From the NCBI GenBank assembly GCA_020161355.1, contig JAIUOF010000001.1, positions 868,001 through 932,000 of the forward strand: DNA of 64,000 nt, read 5' to 3'. Under the pieces are notes generated by a model that did no database searches, had not been told where the DNA came from, and worked only from the letters and a program-made list of their open reading frames with translations. The DNA comes from Bacteroidota bacterium. Lineage in GTDB: Bacteria; Bacteroidota; Bacteroidia; Cytophagales; Spirosomataceae. The translations under genes and the position numbers were made by a program. Below, in pieces: positions 55,183 to 64,000 of this stretch (the stretch's first letter is position 1; every line of letters begins with the position of its first letter).

Positions 55183-56244
55183 ATGAAATCAAAATATTAT
55201 TCTTTCGTAAATATTATAAAAGTCCGTTTCCTCAAATTGCTTTTTCCTGTCTTTTTGGGAAGTATGCTATTTTCCTGCGAAACTATCATTGACGAAATCG
55301 ACCCTTCCAAGTTTCCGGGCTTGGAACAAAAACTTGTGATGGCATCTTTTATATGTCCGCAGGATACTGTTCTGAGAGTATTTTTAAGTAAATCTTTGCC
55401 TATTTATTCAGAGATTCCGAAATATGAGCCTGTAAAAGTGCCTAATGCTTTCGGTGACACCAATTTATATTATAAAAAAGTGATATATGTAAAAAATGCT
55501 TTGGTCGAAATTAGTGATGGGGTAAACAAAGGAACTTTTACCATGAATCCTGTTAATTTTGAGTATGAATTACGAGGTTACAAGATTGTTTCGGGAAAAA
55601 CATATACACTGAGGGCTTCTGTCGAAAACTTTAAAGTAGAAGCCAACGCGACAGTGCCCAATGAAGTACCTGAAATAGAGAATCTGAAGATTTCCAGATA
55701 TACTAATTATAATCAGGGTTTTAATAAAGATACCGTAAATGGATTTAACCTGACTTTTGATTGGAAGGACTTCCCTAATCAGGAAAACTATTACAAGGTT
55801 TTTGCCGAGTACAGCAATTATCAAAAGACTCCGAAGGAGTTTTCCAACGGTATCAATAATAAAAAAGAATTTAAAAATTTCAGTACTTTCTTCTGGAGCA
55901 ATAATGACCTCAATGATAACTTAGACCTCATAAACGACAATCTTTTGGATGGTAAAACGATTTTTAGCCCCAAAGGTCAGGCTCATGAAGGTAAAAGTAA
56001 TTATTGTAATAATGGAGGCTGTTTTAAAACAGAAATAATTAAAAACATGCCTCAGTTATTTGATATTCAGCTATGGCACATTAGTAAAGATATGTATCAA
56101 TATATGAAGTCAGTCAGGCAGTCTTCCAATATTTCTGATAATCCATTTTCAGAGCCTGTGCCGGTGTTTACCAATGTCAAAAATGGTTTGGGGTGCTTTG
56201 CGGCTTACAATAAAAGGGTGCTTGTGATGGAAAATAAGTTTTGA
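55183..56244 (+). CDS. DUF4249 outer-membrane lipoprotein
   Basis: Probable surface or periplasmic partner of the upstream TonB receptor; the family is of unknown function. The 353-residue product has a lipoprotein signal ending GSMLFSC (Cys about 31), then the typical DUF4249 opening with ETIIDEIDPSKFPGLEQKLV and Ig-like beta strands (GYKIVSGKTYTLRASVENF). It ends at 56244 without a clear terminator. Confidence 0.88.
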   Translation: MKSKYYSFVNIIKVRFLKLLFPVFLGSMLFSCETIIDEIDPSKFPGLEQKLVMASFICPQDTVLRVFLSKSLPIYSEIPKYEPVKVPNAFGDTNLYYKKVIYVKNALVEISDGVNKGTFTMNPVNFEYELRGYKIVSGKTYTLRASVENFKVEANATVPNEVPEIENLKISRYTNYNQGFNKDTVNGFNLTFDWKDFPNQENYYKVFAEYSNYQKTPKEFSNGINNKKEFKNFSTFFWSNNDLNDNLDLINDNLLDGKTIFSPKGQAHEGKSNYCNNGGCFKTEIIKNMPQLFDIQLWHISKDMYQYMKSVRQSSNISDNPFSEPVPVFTNVKNGLGCFAAYNKRVLVMENKF

Positions 56245-56913
56245 ACCGGGACTTTGGAGGAGAGTGAATAGGCTTGGGAAAACTCTTTTTCTCTTTTCGT
56301 AATCTGGAAGAAATATTTTTGTAAAATCCTGGTATAAACCAATCCTGCCCCTACCCCAAAGGGGGATTGGTTTGATTTGAAAATCTAAAATCGGTAATCA
56401 AATGCCTTTGCGAATCTTTGTGGCTTCTTGGCGTTCTTTGTGGTTTTATTTTTACACAAAAGACACTAAGAAGACGCAAAATGCACAAAGATTATAATTC
56501 TCATTACAAGGTTTAACCATTAAGGAATTAAGGACATTAAGCAAAATTTCTTTGCGAATCTTTGTGGTTTCTTGGCGTCTTTTGTGGTTAATCTTTTTTC
56601 TCGCAAAGACGCTAAGACGCAGAGTTTATTAGACCAGGTATCCTGGCAAATTCTAATGTTCGGTCTTAATAATACGAAAATCTTAAATCGTTAATCCAAA
56701 ATCGTCAATCAAACCAATCCTGCCCCTACCCCGAAGGGGATTGGTTTGATTTGAAAATCCAAAATCACAAATCAACTCAAAAAACTCTTCCTACCCCCTC
56801 TCCGTGTGGAGAGGGGTACCCGAAGGGCGGGGTGAGGTTCTTTCAAATAATTTCCTCCTTCTCCGCCCATACATCCGGCAGAATATTTAATTTTGAGAAA
56901 AAACTATCAATCG
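56245..56913. other. Repeat-rich gene-free interval
   Basis: About 670 bp after DUF4249, nearly all occupied by the right copy of the long direct repeat. No gene of its own. Confidence 0.6.
56337..56840. repeat. Long direct repeat, right copy
   Basis: From 56406 it matches 52124-52611 nearly base for base, with one 143-bp unit instead of two, and ends with the same GGAGAGGGG hairpin. An extra AACCAATCCTGCCCC module (56337-56390) precedes it and recurs inside both copies. The distance between matching points is about 4.28 kb. Confidence 0.8.
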
Positions 56914-58290
56914 ATGAAACTCTTCTCAACAGAAACCTATATCAACAGACGTAACGCCCTGAAAAACGCCCTGGGCTCTGGCCAGATCTTGATTCTGGGC
57001 AACAACGAGTCGCCCATGAACTATACCGACAATACCTACCGCTTTCGTCAGGACAGCAACTTCCTGTATTTCTTCGGTATCAGCCTTCCCGGTCTGGCGG
57101 CTTTGATTGATATTGACAAAAACGAGGAGATTATCTTTGGGCACGAATACACCATCGACGACATCATCTGGATAGGCCGGCAGGAGCCGCTGCACGTTTT
57201 GGCCAATAAAGTAGGTGTAGCCACTGTGCTGGAGCCGGAAAAACTTGCCACTAAAATCAGCCCGGCGGTGATGTACCTCCCACCCTACCGGCACGACAAC
57301 AAAATATTGCTCAGCAATTTATTGCCTATCAGTTTGGACCAGCTGGCTCCTTCGGAATCGCTGACCAAAGCCGTGATTAACCTCAGGATGCACAAAGCAC
57401 CGGAAGAGATCGCCGAAATGGAAAAGGCCGTCAACATCACCCGCGAGATGCATCTGGCCGCCATGCGTGCCACCAAAGGCGGGAAATATGAATACGAGGC
57501 CGTGGCCAAAATCCTGGAGACCATGCACCGCCACCATGCCGAGCTCAGCTATCCTGTGATATTCTCGGTGAACGGACAGACCCTCCACAACCATTACCAT
57601 GGCAACCGCATGGAAGCAGGGCAACTGGCCCTCAACGACTCCGGCTGCGAGACCGACATGTGCTATGCCGGCGACATCACCCGCACGTTTCCAGTGAGCG
57701 GGAAGTTTAGCGAAACCCAAAAAGAAATCTATACCGCCGTACTCGATATGCTCGAAAGCAGCACTGCCCTGCTCAAACCCGGCCTGATGTACCGCGACGT
57801 GCATATCAACGCCAACCGCATCTTGCTGGGGCATCTGAAAAACATTGGTCTCGTGCATGGCGACACAGAGGAAATGCTGGCTGCCGGTGTGGGCGGGCTC
57901 TTTATGCCGCATGGCCTGGGGCACAACATCGGCCTGGATGTACACGACATGGAAGACCTCGGCGAAAACCTCGTGGGCTACCGCGAAGGCCTCGCCCGCA
58001 GCACCCAGTTGGGCTTACGCTCGCTTAGGATGGCCCGTGAGCTGGAGACAGGAAATGTGATCACCGTGGAGCCGGGCTGCTATTTCATACCGGAGTTGAT
58101 AGAGAAATACAAAGCCGAGGGGATTTTTAAGGAATATGTAAACTACGCCCAACTTGAAGCCTACTACGACTTTGGAGGCGTGCGTATCGAAGATAACGTG
58201 CTCATCACCGACACCGGCCACCGGGTATTGGGTGAGCGTATCGCCAAGACCATCGCAGAAGTCGAAGCCGTAATGGCCGGGGGATTCTGA
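56914..58290 (+). CDS. Xaa-Pro aminopeptidase (M24B family)
   Basis: Metallopeptidase removing N-terminal residues ahead of proline. I use the ATG at 56914 (MKLFSTETYINRRNAL), 458 residues. An N-terminal creatinase-like domain (about 1-165) precedes the pita-bread domain with metal ligands in LNDSGCETDMCYAGDITRTF (two Asp), HGLGHNIGLDVHD (His), VEPGCYF (Glu) and GGVRIEDNVL (Glu). All are present. Its codon use is clearly GC-richer than that of its neighbours (many GCC, CTG, GGC), so its history may differ. Confidence 0.93.
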   Translation: MKLFSTETYINRRNALKNALGSGQILILGNNESPMNYTDNTYRFRQDSNFLYFFGISLPGLAALIDIDKNEEIIFGHEYTIDDIIWIGRQEPLHVLANKVGVATVLEPEKLATKISPAVMYLPPYRHDNKILLSNLLPISLDQLAPSESLTKAVINLRMHKAPEEIAEMEKAVNITREMHLAAMRATKGGKYEYEAVAKILETMHRHHAELSYPVIFSVNGQTLHNHYHGNRMEAGQLALNDSGCETDMCYAGDITRTFPVSGKFSETQKEIYTAVLDMLESSTALLKPGLMYRDVHINANRILLGHLKNIGLVHGDTEEMLAAGVGGLFMPHGLGHNIGLDVHDMEDLGENLVGYREGLARSTQLGLRSLRMARELETGNVITVEPGCYFIPELIEKYKAEGIFKEYVNYAQLEAYYDFGGVRIEDNVLITDTGHRVLGERIAKTIAEVEAVMAGGF

Positions 58291-58880
58291 GGATTTCTTT
58301 GTTTTGGGCCGGTTTTTAATACTGCAAAGCACGCAAAGAAAATATCTTAATGCCCTAATGGTAAAAATATTATGGGCACACGGATAAACACCGATGAGAC
58401 ACAGATAGCCCTGTGTCTTTAATGTCTGCCTGGTGGTTTTTGTGTCAATCTTTATTGTGACCGAATGCTCTTCATTCCCTAATAATGATGACCCACGGAT
58501 GAGCACGGATAGGACACGGATTGCATTTTACATTTCAAGAAGTTTGTCAGCCTGAGCCACCCATGTCAGCCTGAGCTTGACGAAGGCCTGACGAAGGCCA
58601 CCATAATCGACAAATGCTTTTCTTCTCCAAATTCAAAAACCACCACCGAATAAAAAAATATTAACCCGATTCTTGGTATTGCTTTTAGGCTTGATTACAT
58701 TTGGATATTAATGCACTAAGCACCAATAGGATGAAGAAAAAATTTACGCAATTCCCTCAATTATTAAAGATATTAATTCTCTACAAATTAAATATAATTC
58801 TAAATAGTATATAGATATTTTGAAACATTTAAAATGTTTTATTTAAAAATTTTCTAATTCCATAAGATATTACCAAAACC
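58291..58880. other. Gene-free interval with short repeats
   Basis: About 590 bp. It has CACGGAT repeated in CCCACGGATGAGCACGGATA and near 58380, and two copies of TGTCAGCCTGAGC with GACGAAGGCC duplicated (58540-58600). The last 200 bp turn sharply AT-rich ahead of the protease gene. No coding frame was found. Confidence 0.6.
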
Positions 58881-61088
58881 ATGAGCGAAGATAGATTTCA
58901 TCTTAAAATACCAGTCTCAAATGTTCGATATGAAAAATATGTAAAAAATGGAGGAGGTAAGAGCTTTCACCGTAATAATCATACTGAACATGGGCAAAAA
59001 CTTTATAGAAGTACTCTTAAACTTAAAAAACTTGAGTTCGCAAAAAAGGATTCTCATTTAACTAATGATTTATTTTTTCAGATAGAAACTCCTAAAAATA
59101 TTTCAGTCAAGTCAGAAAAAATGAATATTGAAAAATTAGGTTTTAAGGTTATCAGCTACTCCAAAGATAATAAATCAATTGGAACTGCAATGATGGAAAA
59201 AGGAAATTTACCTATACTTGAACAAAAAATATTAGAGTATTCTGAAACTTCTCAACATGTTGGAAAAACTTATTTTTCTATTATTGAAGAAATTTCAAGT
59301 ATTCCCCCTGAAAGTAAAATTAAAGTTGAAATGGATTATAAATCTCACGAGCCACTTCCAATTATAATAAATCTATATAATGCACTTTCGAATAAAGAAA
59401 AACTTGCCATTAACCAAACGATTATTGAAGAAGTAAAAAAATACTCCAAGGAAATCAAAATTAGAAATTTTAAAAATGGTATAACTTCAATAGCTTGCTC
59501 TCTACGTCCATCTGAAGTCCCACTACTTGTGAATGAATTTTCAACTATAAAAGAAATAAAGGCTAATTATTCAACATTTGTTGAGAATGCAGTTCCAATT
59601 CAAGAAATGCCAAACCCATTAACAGTAAGAAAACCAATAAGTGATTCGGTAGTTTGTATAATTGATTCTGGTATAAAAGTTGACAATGGTATTTTTGGAT
59701 CGTTTGTAATTGCACAAGTACCAATGCTTCCAAATGGATCAGTTAAGGCAAGCTACAACCATGGAACTTTTGTAGCTAGCAGATTTGCATTTGGCGATAA
59801 TGTTGATAGTTGCCTAGGAAATCATATTCTTCAGCCATATTGCAACTTAATTGATATTCAAGTATTTGGACTAGACGCTTCAAATAATGAAATTAATCCA
59901 AATGAATTTCATTTAAGAACAGTTATTGAAGACATTGTTGAAAGATACCACGAAAGTGTAAGGGTTTACAATCTATCATTAGGAGGTCAAATACCTATTA
60001 ATAATTTTGAATTTTCCGACTTAGCGAAATTACTAGATTTTCTATCAAAGCAATTCAAAGTTTTATTCATAATATCCTCTGGAAATATCAATTCTCTTTT
60101 AGGACCTTATCCAATTGACCATTTTCTGAATCCCTATTCGAGAATAGGATGTCCCGCGGAGTCTATATTGTCACTTACTGTAGGCTCAATTGCCAAGTTT
60201 GATAACTCAGCTTCCTTATCTAAACAAGAAGAGATTTCGCCTTTTTCAAGGATAGGCCCCGGAGCCGATTTGGGAGTAAAACCTGAACTTGTTGCTCATG
60301 GTGGTAATTTAATCTTTCCTTATAATTTTTCTCCAAGAATTTCTTCATATGGTATTTCAGCAGATGGTTCCAGGCTTTGTGTAGATAATGGCACGAGTTA
60401 TTCTGCACCAATTATTTCTCAATATGCTCAAAGACTATTTGACTTATATCCAAATAGTGACCCTAACTTAATCAGAGCTTTACTCTGCCATTTTACCGTG
60501 AAGAAAAATTTACCCTCATCAATTTCAACAGATTATAGGGACAATTTTACAGGTTTTGGGGAACCTTTTATAGACAATGCTTTAACTGCAAATACTTACA
60601 ACGCCGCCTATATTTATGAAGGCCAGTTAGATCAAGAAAATTATCAATATGTATCGTTTCATATTCCGGATTCATTGAATGAGTCAAATAAAAAATCAAA
60701 GCTTAGAATAAAAATAACAATTACATACGATTCACCAGTTGACCCCGACAATGATACAGAGTATTCAATGTCAAGAATCTCTGCCCTTTTAATGAAAGCT
60801 TCAAAAAAAGGAATGGCACCAATCAATATTTCAAGTGAAGGAAAATATATTCTACCATGGAATCCAATAATACAATTTGAAAAAAGTTTTTTAAGAGGGT
60901 ATTTAACTGGAGCATGGGATTTAAGGTTAAGACTCTATACTAGAGGAACACTTAAGGAAAATTATTTACAAGATTATGCAGTTGTAATAGAAATAATTGA
61001 TGACGAAAAAGGTACAAATGTGTACAATGATATTGAAGCTGAATATTCTCAAATTTACAAAAAAATAAAAATTAGAATTGCAGCATAA
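58881..61088 (+). CDS. Subtilisin-like serine protease (S8 family)
   Basis: A 735-residue protein without a signal peptide, so probably cytosolic. The S8 triad is complete: Asp262 (CIIDSGI), His294 (YNHGTFVAS), Ser506 (DNGTSYSAP), with the oxyanion Asn in SSGNINS. About 240 residues precede the catalytic domain and about 190 follow it, possibly for substrate recognition. Cytosolic S8 proteases of this kind often sit in defence or stress islands. A RelA/SpoT-domain gene follows 148 bp later. The gene is markedly AT-rich. Confidence 0.85.
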   Translation: MSEDRFHLKIPVSNVRYEKYVKNGGGKSFHRNNHTEHGQKLYRSTLKLKKLEFAKKDSHLTNDLFFQIETPKNISVKSEKMNIEKLGFKVISYSKDNKSIGTAMMEKGNLPILEQKILEYSETSQHVGKTYFSIIEEISSIPPESKIKVEMDYKSHEPLPIIINLYNALSNKEKLAINQTIIEEVKKYSKEIKIRNFKNGITSIACSLRPSEVPLLVNEFSTIKEIKANYSTFVENAVPIQEMPNPLTVRKPISDSVVCIIDSGIKVDNGIFGSFVIAQVPMLPNGSVKASYNHGTFVASRFAFGDNVDSCLGNHILQPYCNLIDIQVFGLDASNNEINPNEFHLRTVIEDIVERYHESVRVYNLSLGGQIPINNFEFSDLAKLLDFLSKQFKVLFIISSGNINSLLGPYPIDHFLNPYSRIGCPAESILSLTVGSIAKFDNSASLSKQEEISPFSRIGPGADLGVKPELVAHGGNLIFPYNFSPRISSYGISADGSRLCVDNGTSYSAPIISQYAQRLFDLYPNSDPNLIRALLCHFTVKKNLPSSISTDYRDNFTGFGEPFIDNALTANTYNAAYIYEGQLDQENYQYVSFHIPDSLNESNKKSKLRIKITITYDSPVDPDNDTEYSMSRISALLMKASKKGMAPINISSEGKYILPWNPIIQFEKSFLRGYLTGAWDLRLRLYTRGTLKENYLQDYAVVIEIIDDEKGTNVYNDIEAEYSQIYKKIKIRIAA

Positions 61089-61236
61089 AATCTTAATTTA
61101 ATTTACCACTTCCTAAAATTGTGGTATTAATCTAAAAATCTAGAAATGTGTTTCTTAGAACTCAATATTTGGTTAAATACAGTGAAATCAATTCACCTTT
61201 TCGAATTTCATCCAAAATCTTCTCGAACCTTAAACA

Positions 61237-62247
61237 ATGGATAAAAATACAGTAGGAAAACAATTCCAATTAGAAAAAGATAACTATAATAGTCTTGGTA
61301 AAAATCTTATCGAAGCATTAAGAGCTTTTTTGACAGAAGAAGAAATACCATTTTTAGACATCTATTATCGAATAAAAAAGTTTGAGTCTTTCTTCGAAAA
61401 AATTGAAAGAAAGGGATATGTCAATCCTTTTAATGAAATTGAAGATATTTGTGGAATTAGAATTATTTGTTATTATACCACAGATATTCAAAGAATAAGC
61501 AAAATTATAAACAAAGAGTTTAATATAATTGAAGAGCAAGACAAATCAGATTTACTGGGATTAAAAGAGTTTGCATATCGCTCAAAACATTATATTGTAA
61601 AAATAAAAGATTCATGGTTAGTAGCTCCAAACTATAGAAAATTATCGGGTTTGAAAGCCGAAATTCAAGTTAGAACAATATTGATGCATGCATGGGCAGA
61701 AATTGAGCATAAACTTAATTATAAAAGTGATTCTCAAGTACCTGACAAGTTCCAAAGAAAACTTTTTAGGTTGAGTGCCAAATTTGAGGAGGCTGATGAA
61801 CAATTTGAAGAATTAAAAGATGGGATTGAGAATTATAAATTCCAAATAAATGAGAAAATTAGAGCAACTAAATCTTTTAATCTATCTCAAGACTTTAATA
61901 TTGAAAGTTATAGAGCATTTGTTCAATTCCATTTCCCAGAAGACCCATTAGTGGATTTTCGCATTAGTCACTCTTTTGAAGAATATAAAAAAAATAATAT
62001 TGGATTCAAAGAATTGGATAAAGCTTTACAAAAAGTAAAACCATATTTTAATAAAATTAGTGAAGATTTAAAAACTTCAGGTTATTCAAACGACATGAAG
62101 AGTATTCCATCTGAGTTACTCGCTATTTCTTTGGACATTACTGATGAAAAAACATTTAATAGAAGATTCCATATAGAAAATGAATTGAGAATAGTTGTTG
62201 GGGAATGGAGAATGGTTGTTGAGAAATGGAGAAAATTAATTAAATAA
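61237..62247 (+). CDS. Stand-alone RelA/SpoT-domain alarmone synthetase
   Basis: Predicted (p)ppGpp or (p)ppApp synthetase. The 336-residue product has the substrate-binding YRIKKFESFFEKIERK, the DICGIRI motif (70-76), YRSKH (114-118) and the catalytic EIQVRTILMHAWAEIEH (142-158). There is no HD hydrolase domain and no ACT/TGS tail, so it is a small alarmone synthetase with a C-terminal extension of about 165 residues that I cannot assign. A toxin-type enzyme that alters tRNA or nucleotides is also possible. It lies next to an S8 protease in an AT-rich island. Confidence 0.85.
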   Translation: MDKNTVGKQFQLEKDNYNSLGKNLIEALRAFLTEEEIPFLDIYYRIKKFESFFEKIERKGYVNPFNEIEDICGIRIICYYTTDIQRISKIINKEFNIIEEQDKSDLLGLKEFAYRSKHYIVKIKDSWLVAPNYRKLSGLKAEIQVRTILMHAWAEIEHKLNYKSDSQVPDKFQRKLFRLSAKFEEADEQFEELKDGIENYKFQINEKIRATKSFNLSQDFNIESYRAFVQFHFPEDPLVDFRISHSFEEYKKNNIGFKELDKALQKVKPYFNKISEDLKTSGYSNDMKSIPSELLAISLDITDEKTFNRRFHIENELRIVVGEWRMVVEKWRKLIK

Positions 62248-62395
62248 CAAATATTTTTAAATCATTAATCTTTTAAGTTGTCTAAAAGACCAACATTAAT
62301 CTGATTCTTACTTCTTTATATTCCAAATAACAATTAATCACTTTATCCATTTTAAAGGCTCAATCTATTAAATATTAACCACCCATCCCAAACTT

Positions 62396-62426
62396 CCCCC
62401 ACCCCAATCCCCACCACAATCCCCCC
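62396..62426 (-). other. G-quadruplex-forming motif
   Basis: The minus strand reads four G-runs of length 6, 4, 4 and 5 (plus-strand C-runs at 62421-62426, 62409-62412, 62402-62405, 62396-62400), with loops of 8, 3 and 1 nt. It is striking in a region otherwise about 30% GC. Fold potential is read from the pattern only. Confidence 0.5.
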
Positions 62427-62501
62427 AATCTCCAAGTAAATTTCCTTAACAAGGAATTCCAAATACCCTAAAATGAAATCAGTAGAGGGTAATTTGAATT
62501 C

Positions 62502-62802
62502 AAATTAGGGAATATTGAAATCAAATTCCTGAAATTCGATGTTAAATTCGACGAATTCGAGATCAAATTCCTGGAATTCGATGTTAAATTTGGTGATTTT
62601 GAGATCAAATTCGTGGAATTCGATGTTAAATTCGGCGATTTCGAGATCAAATTCGTGGAATTCGATGTTAAATTCGTGGAATTCGATGTTAAATTCAGCG
62701 AATTCAATGTTAAAATCGGCGAATTCGATGTTAAATTCGTGAAATTTAAGTTCAAATTCGTGGAATTCAATGTTAAATTCGACGAATTCGATGTTAATCT
62801 AG
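62502..62802. repeat. 21-bp tandem repeat array
   Basis: About 13 imperfect units of AATTCGATGTTAAATTCGTGG, alternating in part with a GAGATCAAATTC variant. Period 21 keeps several frames open on both strands. One plus frame, open from 62493 to 62816, reads heptads EFDVKFx. That frame has no ATG and is blocked upstream by a stop, so I do not call a gene. The minus frame at 62468-62770 is equally repeat-driven. Spacing shows none of the spacers of a CRISPR. Confidence 0.8.
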
Positions 62803-63064
62803 CACAAATCCCCTAACTTTTTTGGAAAATAGAGCACAATTTGTGCTGTATTAACATCTGACAATCCTTCATTAATCTTATTTTACCACCTAATTATCAG
62901 TTTTTTATAATAATATTCTATAATCTTAGCAGCCTAAATTCTCATTTTAACTGTATAAAATCCAATGTTCTGTAATTTTTCCAATCTTTAAAATATTGCA
63001 TATCTTCGCAACCGGCACTATGGCTAATTGATTTATGCATAAACTTCGGCCAATACTATTCAAT

Positions 63065-64000
63065 ATGAGAGCAATTTGGTTTGTATTCTGTTTTTGGGTT
63101 TCCGTGAATGCCATGGGGCAAACTAAAGTTTACACCGATGACATCCGCCATTTTTATGAGGCGTTTGACAGCGTCAATCTCCAAACCGATAAAACCTTGC
63201 AACTGAAAACTGTGCAGACCCTGTATGTAGATCGTGCCAGCCAGGGGCTCAAAGATTTTATGGCTCTGGGCGGAGGCAATACCCAAAGATGGCTCAACTA
63301 CATGCTTTACAATAAAAAGTATTTGCAGGGAATAAGGCCCAATCTCGAAAGTATCTCCGGCCAGATACCTGAAATCCAGTCCCGTCTGGCTCAAGTCAAA
63401 GAGGTTTATCCCGGCTTTAAAGACGGCAGCATCTATTTTATTGTGGGCTGTGGGCTGGTGGGTGGCAGCCCCAGTAAATCGACCCAAAGCCTGATACTTG
63501 GTGCCGAGGTATTGGTTAAAAAGAACGCCCAATGGGCCATACCTTCGGCCATACATGAGTTTATCCATTTGCAGCAAAAAGATGGCAACGGGCAGCTGCT
63601 GACCCAGACCCTCAATGAAGGCGTGGCTGAGTTTCTTTCAGAGGTGTTTTTTGAGCAGGAGCTGGCCGGCAATGGCTACGCCCCACACATTGTTTTTGGC
63701 AAAAATCACGAAGCAGAGGTATGGAAACAATTCAAAGCCGATATGTTTGTAAAAAACCGGGGATTTATGGGCTGGCTCTATGGCTCAAAGGCCATCGGAG
63801 GCAAGGAAGTACAAGACCTGGGCTATTTTTTGGGATATAAAATCTGTAAAGCTTTTTATGAAAAAACCACCGATAAAACCGCAGCTATCAGTACCCTGCT
63901 TGAGCTGGATGTGAGCTCTGACGAAAGCATCCGGGCATTTGTGGTGCATTCGGGCTATGGTAGCCCGGCAGACAGGGAATATATAGCAAAGGGCATCTTT
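63065..64000 (+). CDS. Exported DUF2268-like Zn metallopeptidase (partial)
   Basis: Open to the right edge, so incomplete. At least 312 residues are seen: a signal peptide ending VSVNAMGQ, then about 250 residues with the zinc motif HEFIH (in AIPSAIHEFIHLQQ) and a downstream NEGVAEFLSE whose Glu could be the third ligand. This matches the predicted Zn-dependent proteases of DUF2268. An in-frame ATG ten codons earlier (63035) is a possible start. A TATCTTCG box near 63001 may be its promoter. Codon use is GC-richer than that of the upstream island. Confidence 0.75.
   Translation, partial: MRAIWFVFCFWVSVNAMGQTKVYTDDIRHFYEAFDSVNLQTDKTLQLKTVQTLYVDRASQGLKDFMALGGGNTQRWLNYMLYNKKYLQGIRPNLESISGQIPEIQSRLAQVKEVYPGFKDGSIYFIVGCGLVGGSPSKSTQSLILGAEVLVKKNAQWAIPSAIHEFIHLQQKDGNGQLLTQTLNEGVAEFLSEVFFEQELAGNGYAPHIVFGKNHEAEVWKQFKADMFVKNRGFMGWLYGSKAIGGKEVQDLGYFLGYKICKAFYEKTTDKTAAISTLLELDVSSDESIRAFVVHSGYGSPADREYIAKGIF

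Noticed and set aside
48427..56244. Polysaccharide utilisation locus formed by GH31 and the TonB receptor
   Set aside because: Opposite strands, separated by SSB genes and repeats, no SusD, and the receptor is paired with DUF4249 instead.
52030..56840. Composite transposon around the TonB receptor pair
   Set aside because: The flanking repeats contain no transposase, no terminal inverted repeats and no visible target duplication.
57319..57945. 208-codon ORF antisense to the aminopeptidase
   Set aside because: Shadow frame of a GC-rich gene; the sense protein has all M24 motifs.
62468..62770. 100-codon minus-strand ORF of NLTSNST-like repeats
   Set aside because: It exists only because the 21-bp tandem repeat is a multiple of three and free of stops; other frames on the same repeat are equally open.
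62502..62802. CRISPR array
   Set aside because: Units follow one another directly with a 21-bp period; there are no unique spacers and no cas genes.

Overview
The window comes from an AT-rich Bacteroidota chromosome, most likely of the order Cytophagales. The lineage markers are TamL, a GldC-like protein, a DUF4249 protein paired with a TonB-dependent receptor, a Bacteroidota-style miaB / sigma-54 activator / lptE / secG block, and many promoters of the Bacteroidota type (a -7 box TAnnTTTG and a distant TTG). No tRNA, rRNA, insertion sequence or CRISPR array was seen.

Layout. Positions 1-7753 (minus strand) hold most of the S10-spc ribosomal protein operon, rplC to rplF. It runs off the left edge, and rpsJ is absent upstream of rplC. 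Positions 7754-8363 hold two probable small structured transcripts. Positions 8364-32977 are mostly housekeeping and envelope genes: agmatine deiminase, two periplasmic peptidyl-prolyl isomerases (one fused to an OmpA-like domain), a MoxR ATPase, PolX, SecG, an LptE/sigma-54 activator/MiaB operon, TamL head to head with an rRNA methyltransferase, YidC, an LpoA-like TPR/binding protein, HemL, a glycosyltransferase, an ABC exporter and a WG-repeat protein. Positions 33126-36227 hold an AraC regulator divergent from an aldehyde dehydrogenase and a DUF779 gene.

Positions 36831-46430 are the most interesting part. TolC, HlyD and a C39-peptidase ABC exporter form a complete peptide-secretion operon. 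It lies beside two cysteine-rich peptides with double-glycine leaders, which share core motifs (GGCG, CNPC, FSFSFGC). A second operon encodes a small HTH regulator, a GT-A glycosyltransferase and a stand-alone protein resembling the C-terminal domain of lantibiotic dehydratases (SpaB_C). A Crp/Fnr regulator lies next to the second precursor, whose promoter carries a perfect FNR-type box. I read this as an uncharacterised RiPP (ribosomally made, modified peptide) locus in which a peptide is modified, cut after GG and exported.

Positions 46501-56244 hold an acyltransferase, a YehS-like protein, a GH31 glycosidase, two short SSB paralogues, and a TonB receptor/DUF4249 pair enclosed by long direct repeats. 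Positions 56914-58290 hold a GC-richer Xaa-Pro aminopeptidase. Positions 58881-62830 form an AT-rich island with a subtilisin-like protease, a RelA/SpoT-domain alarmone synthetase, a G-quadruplex motif and a 21-bp tandem repeat. A DUF2268-like metallopeptidase runs off the right edge. Two diverged copies of an elaborate nested-hairpin repeat lie at 36558-36725 and 47659-47833.
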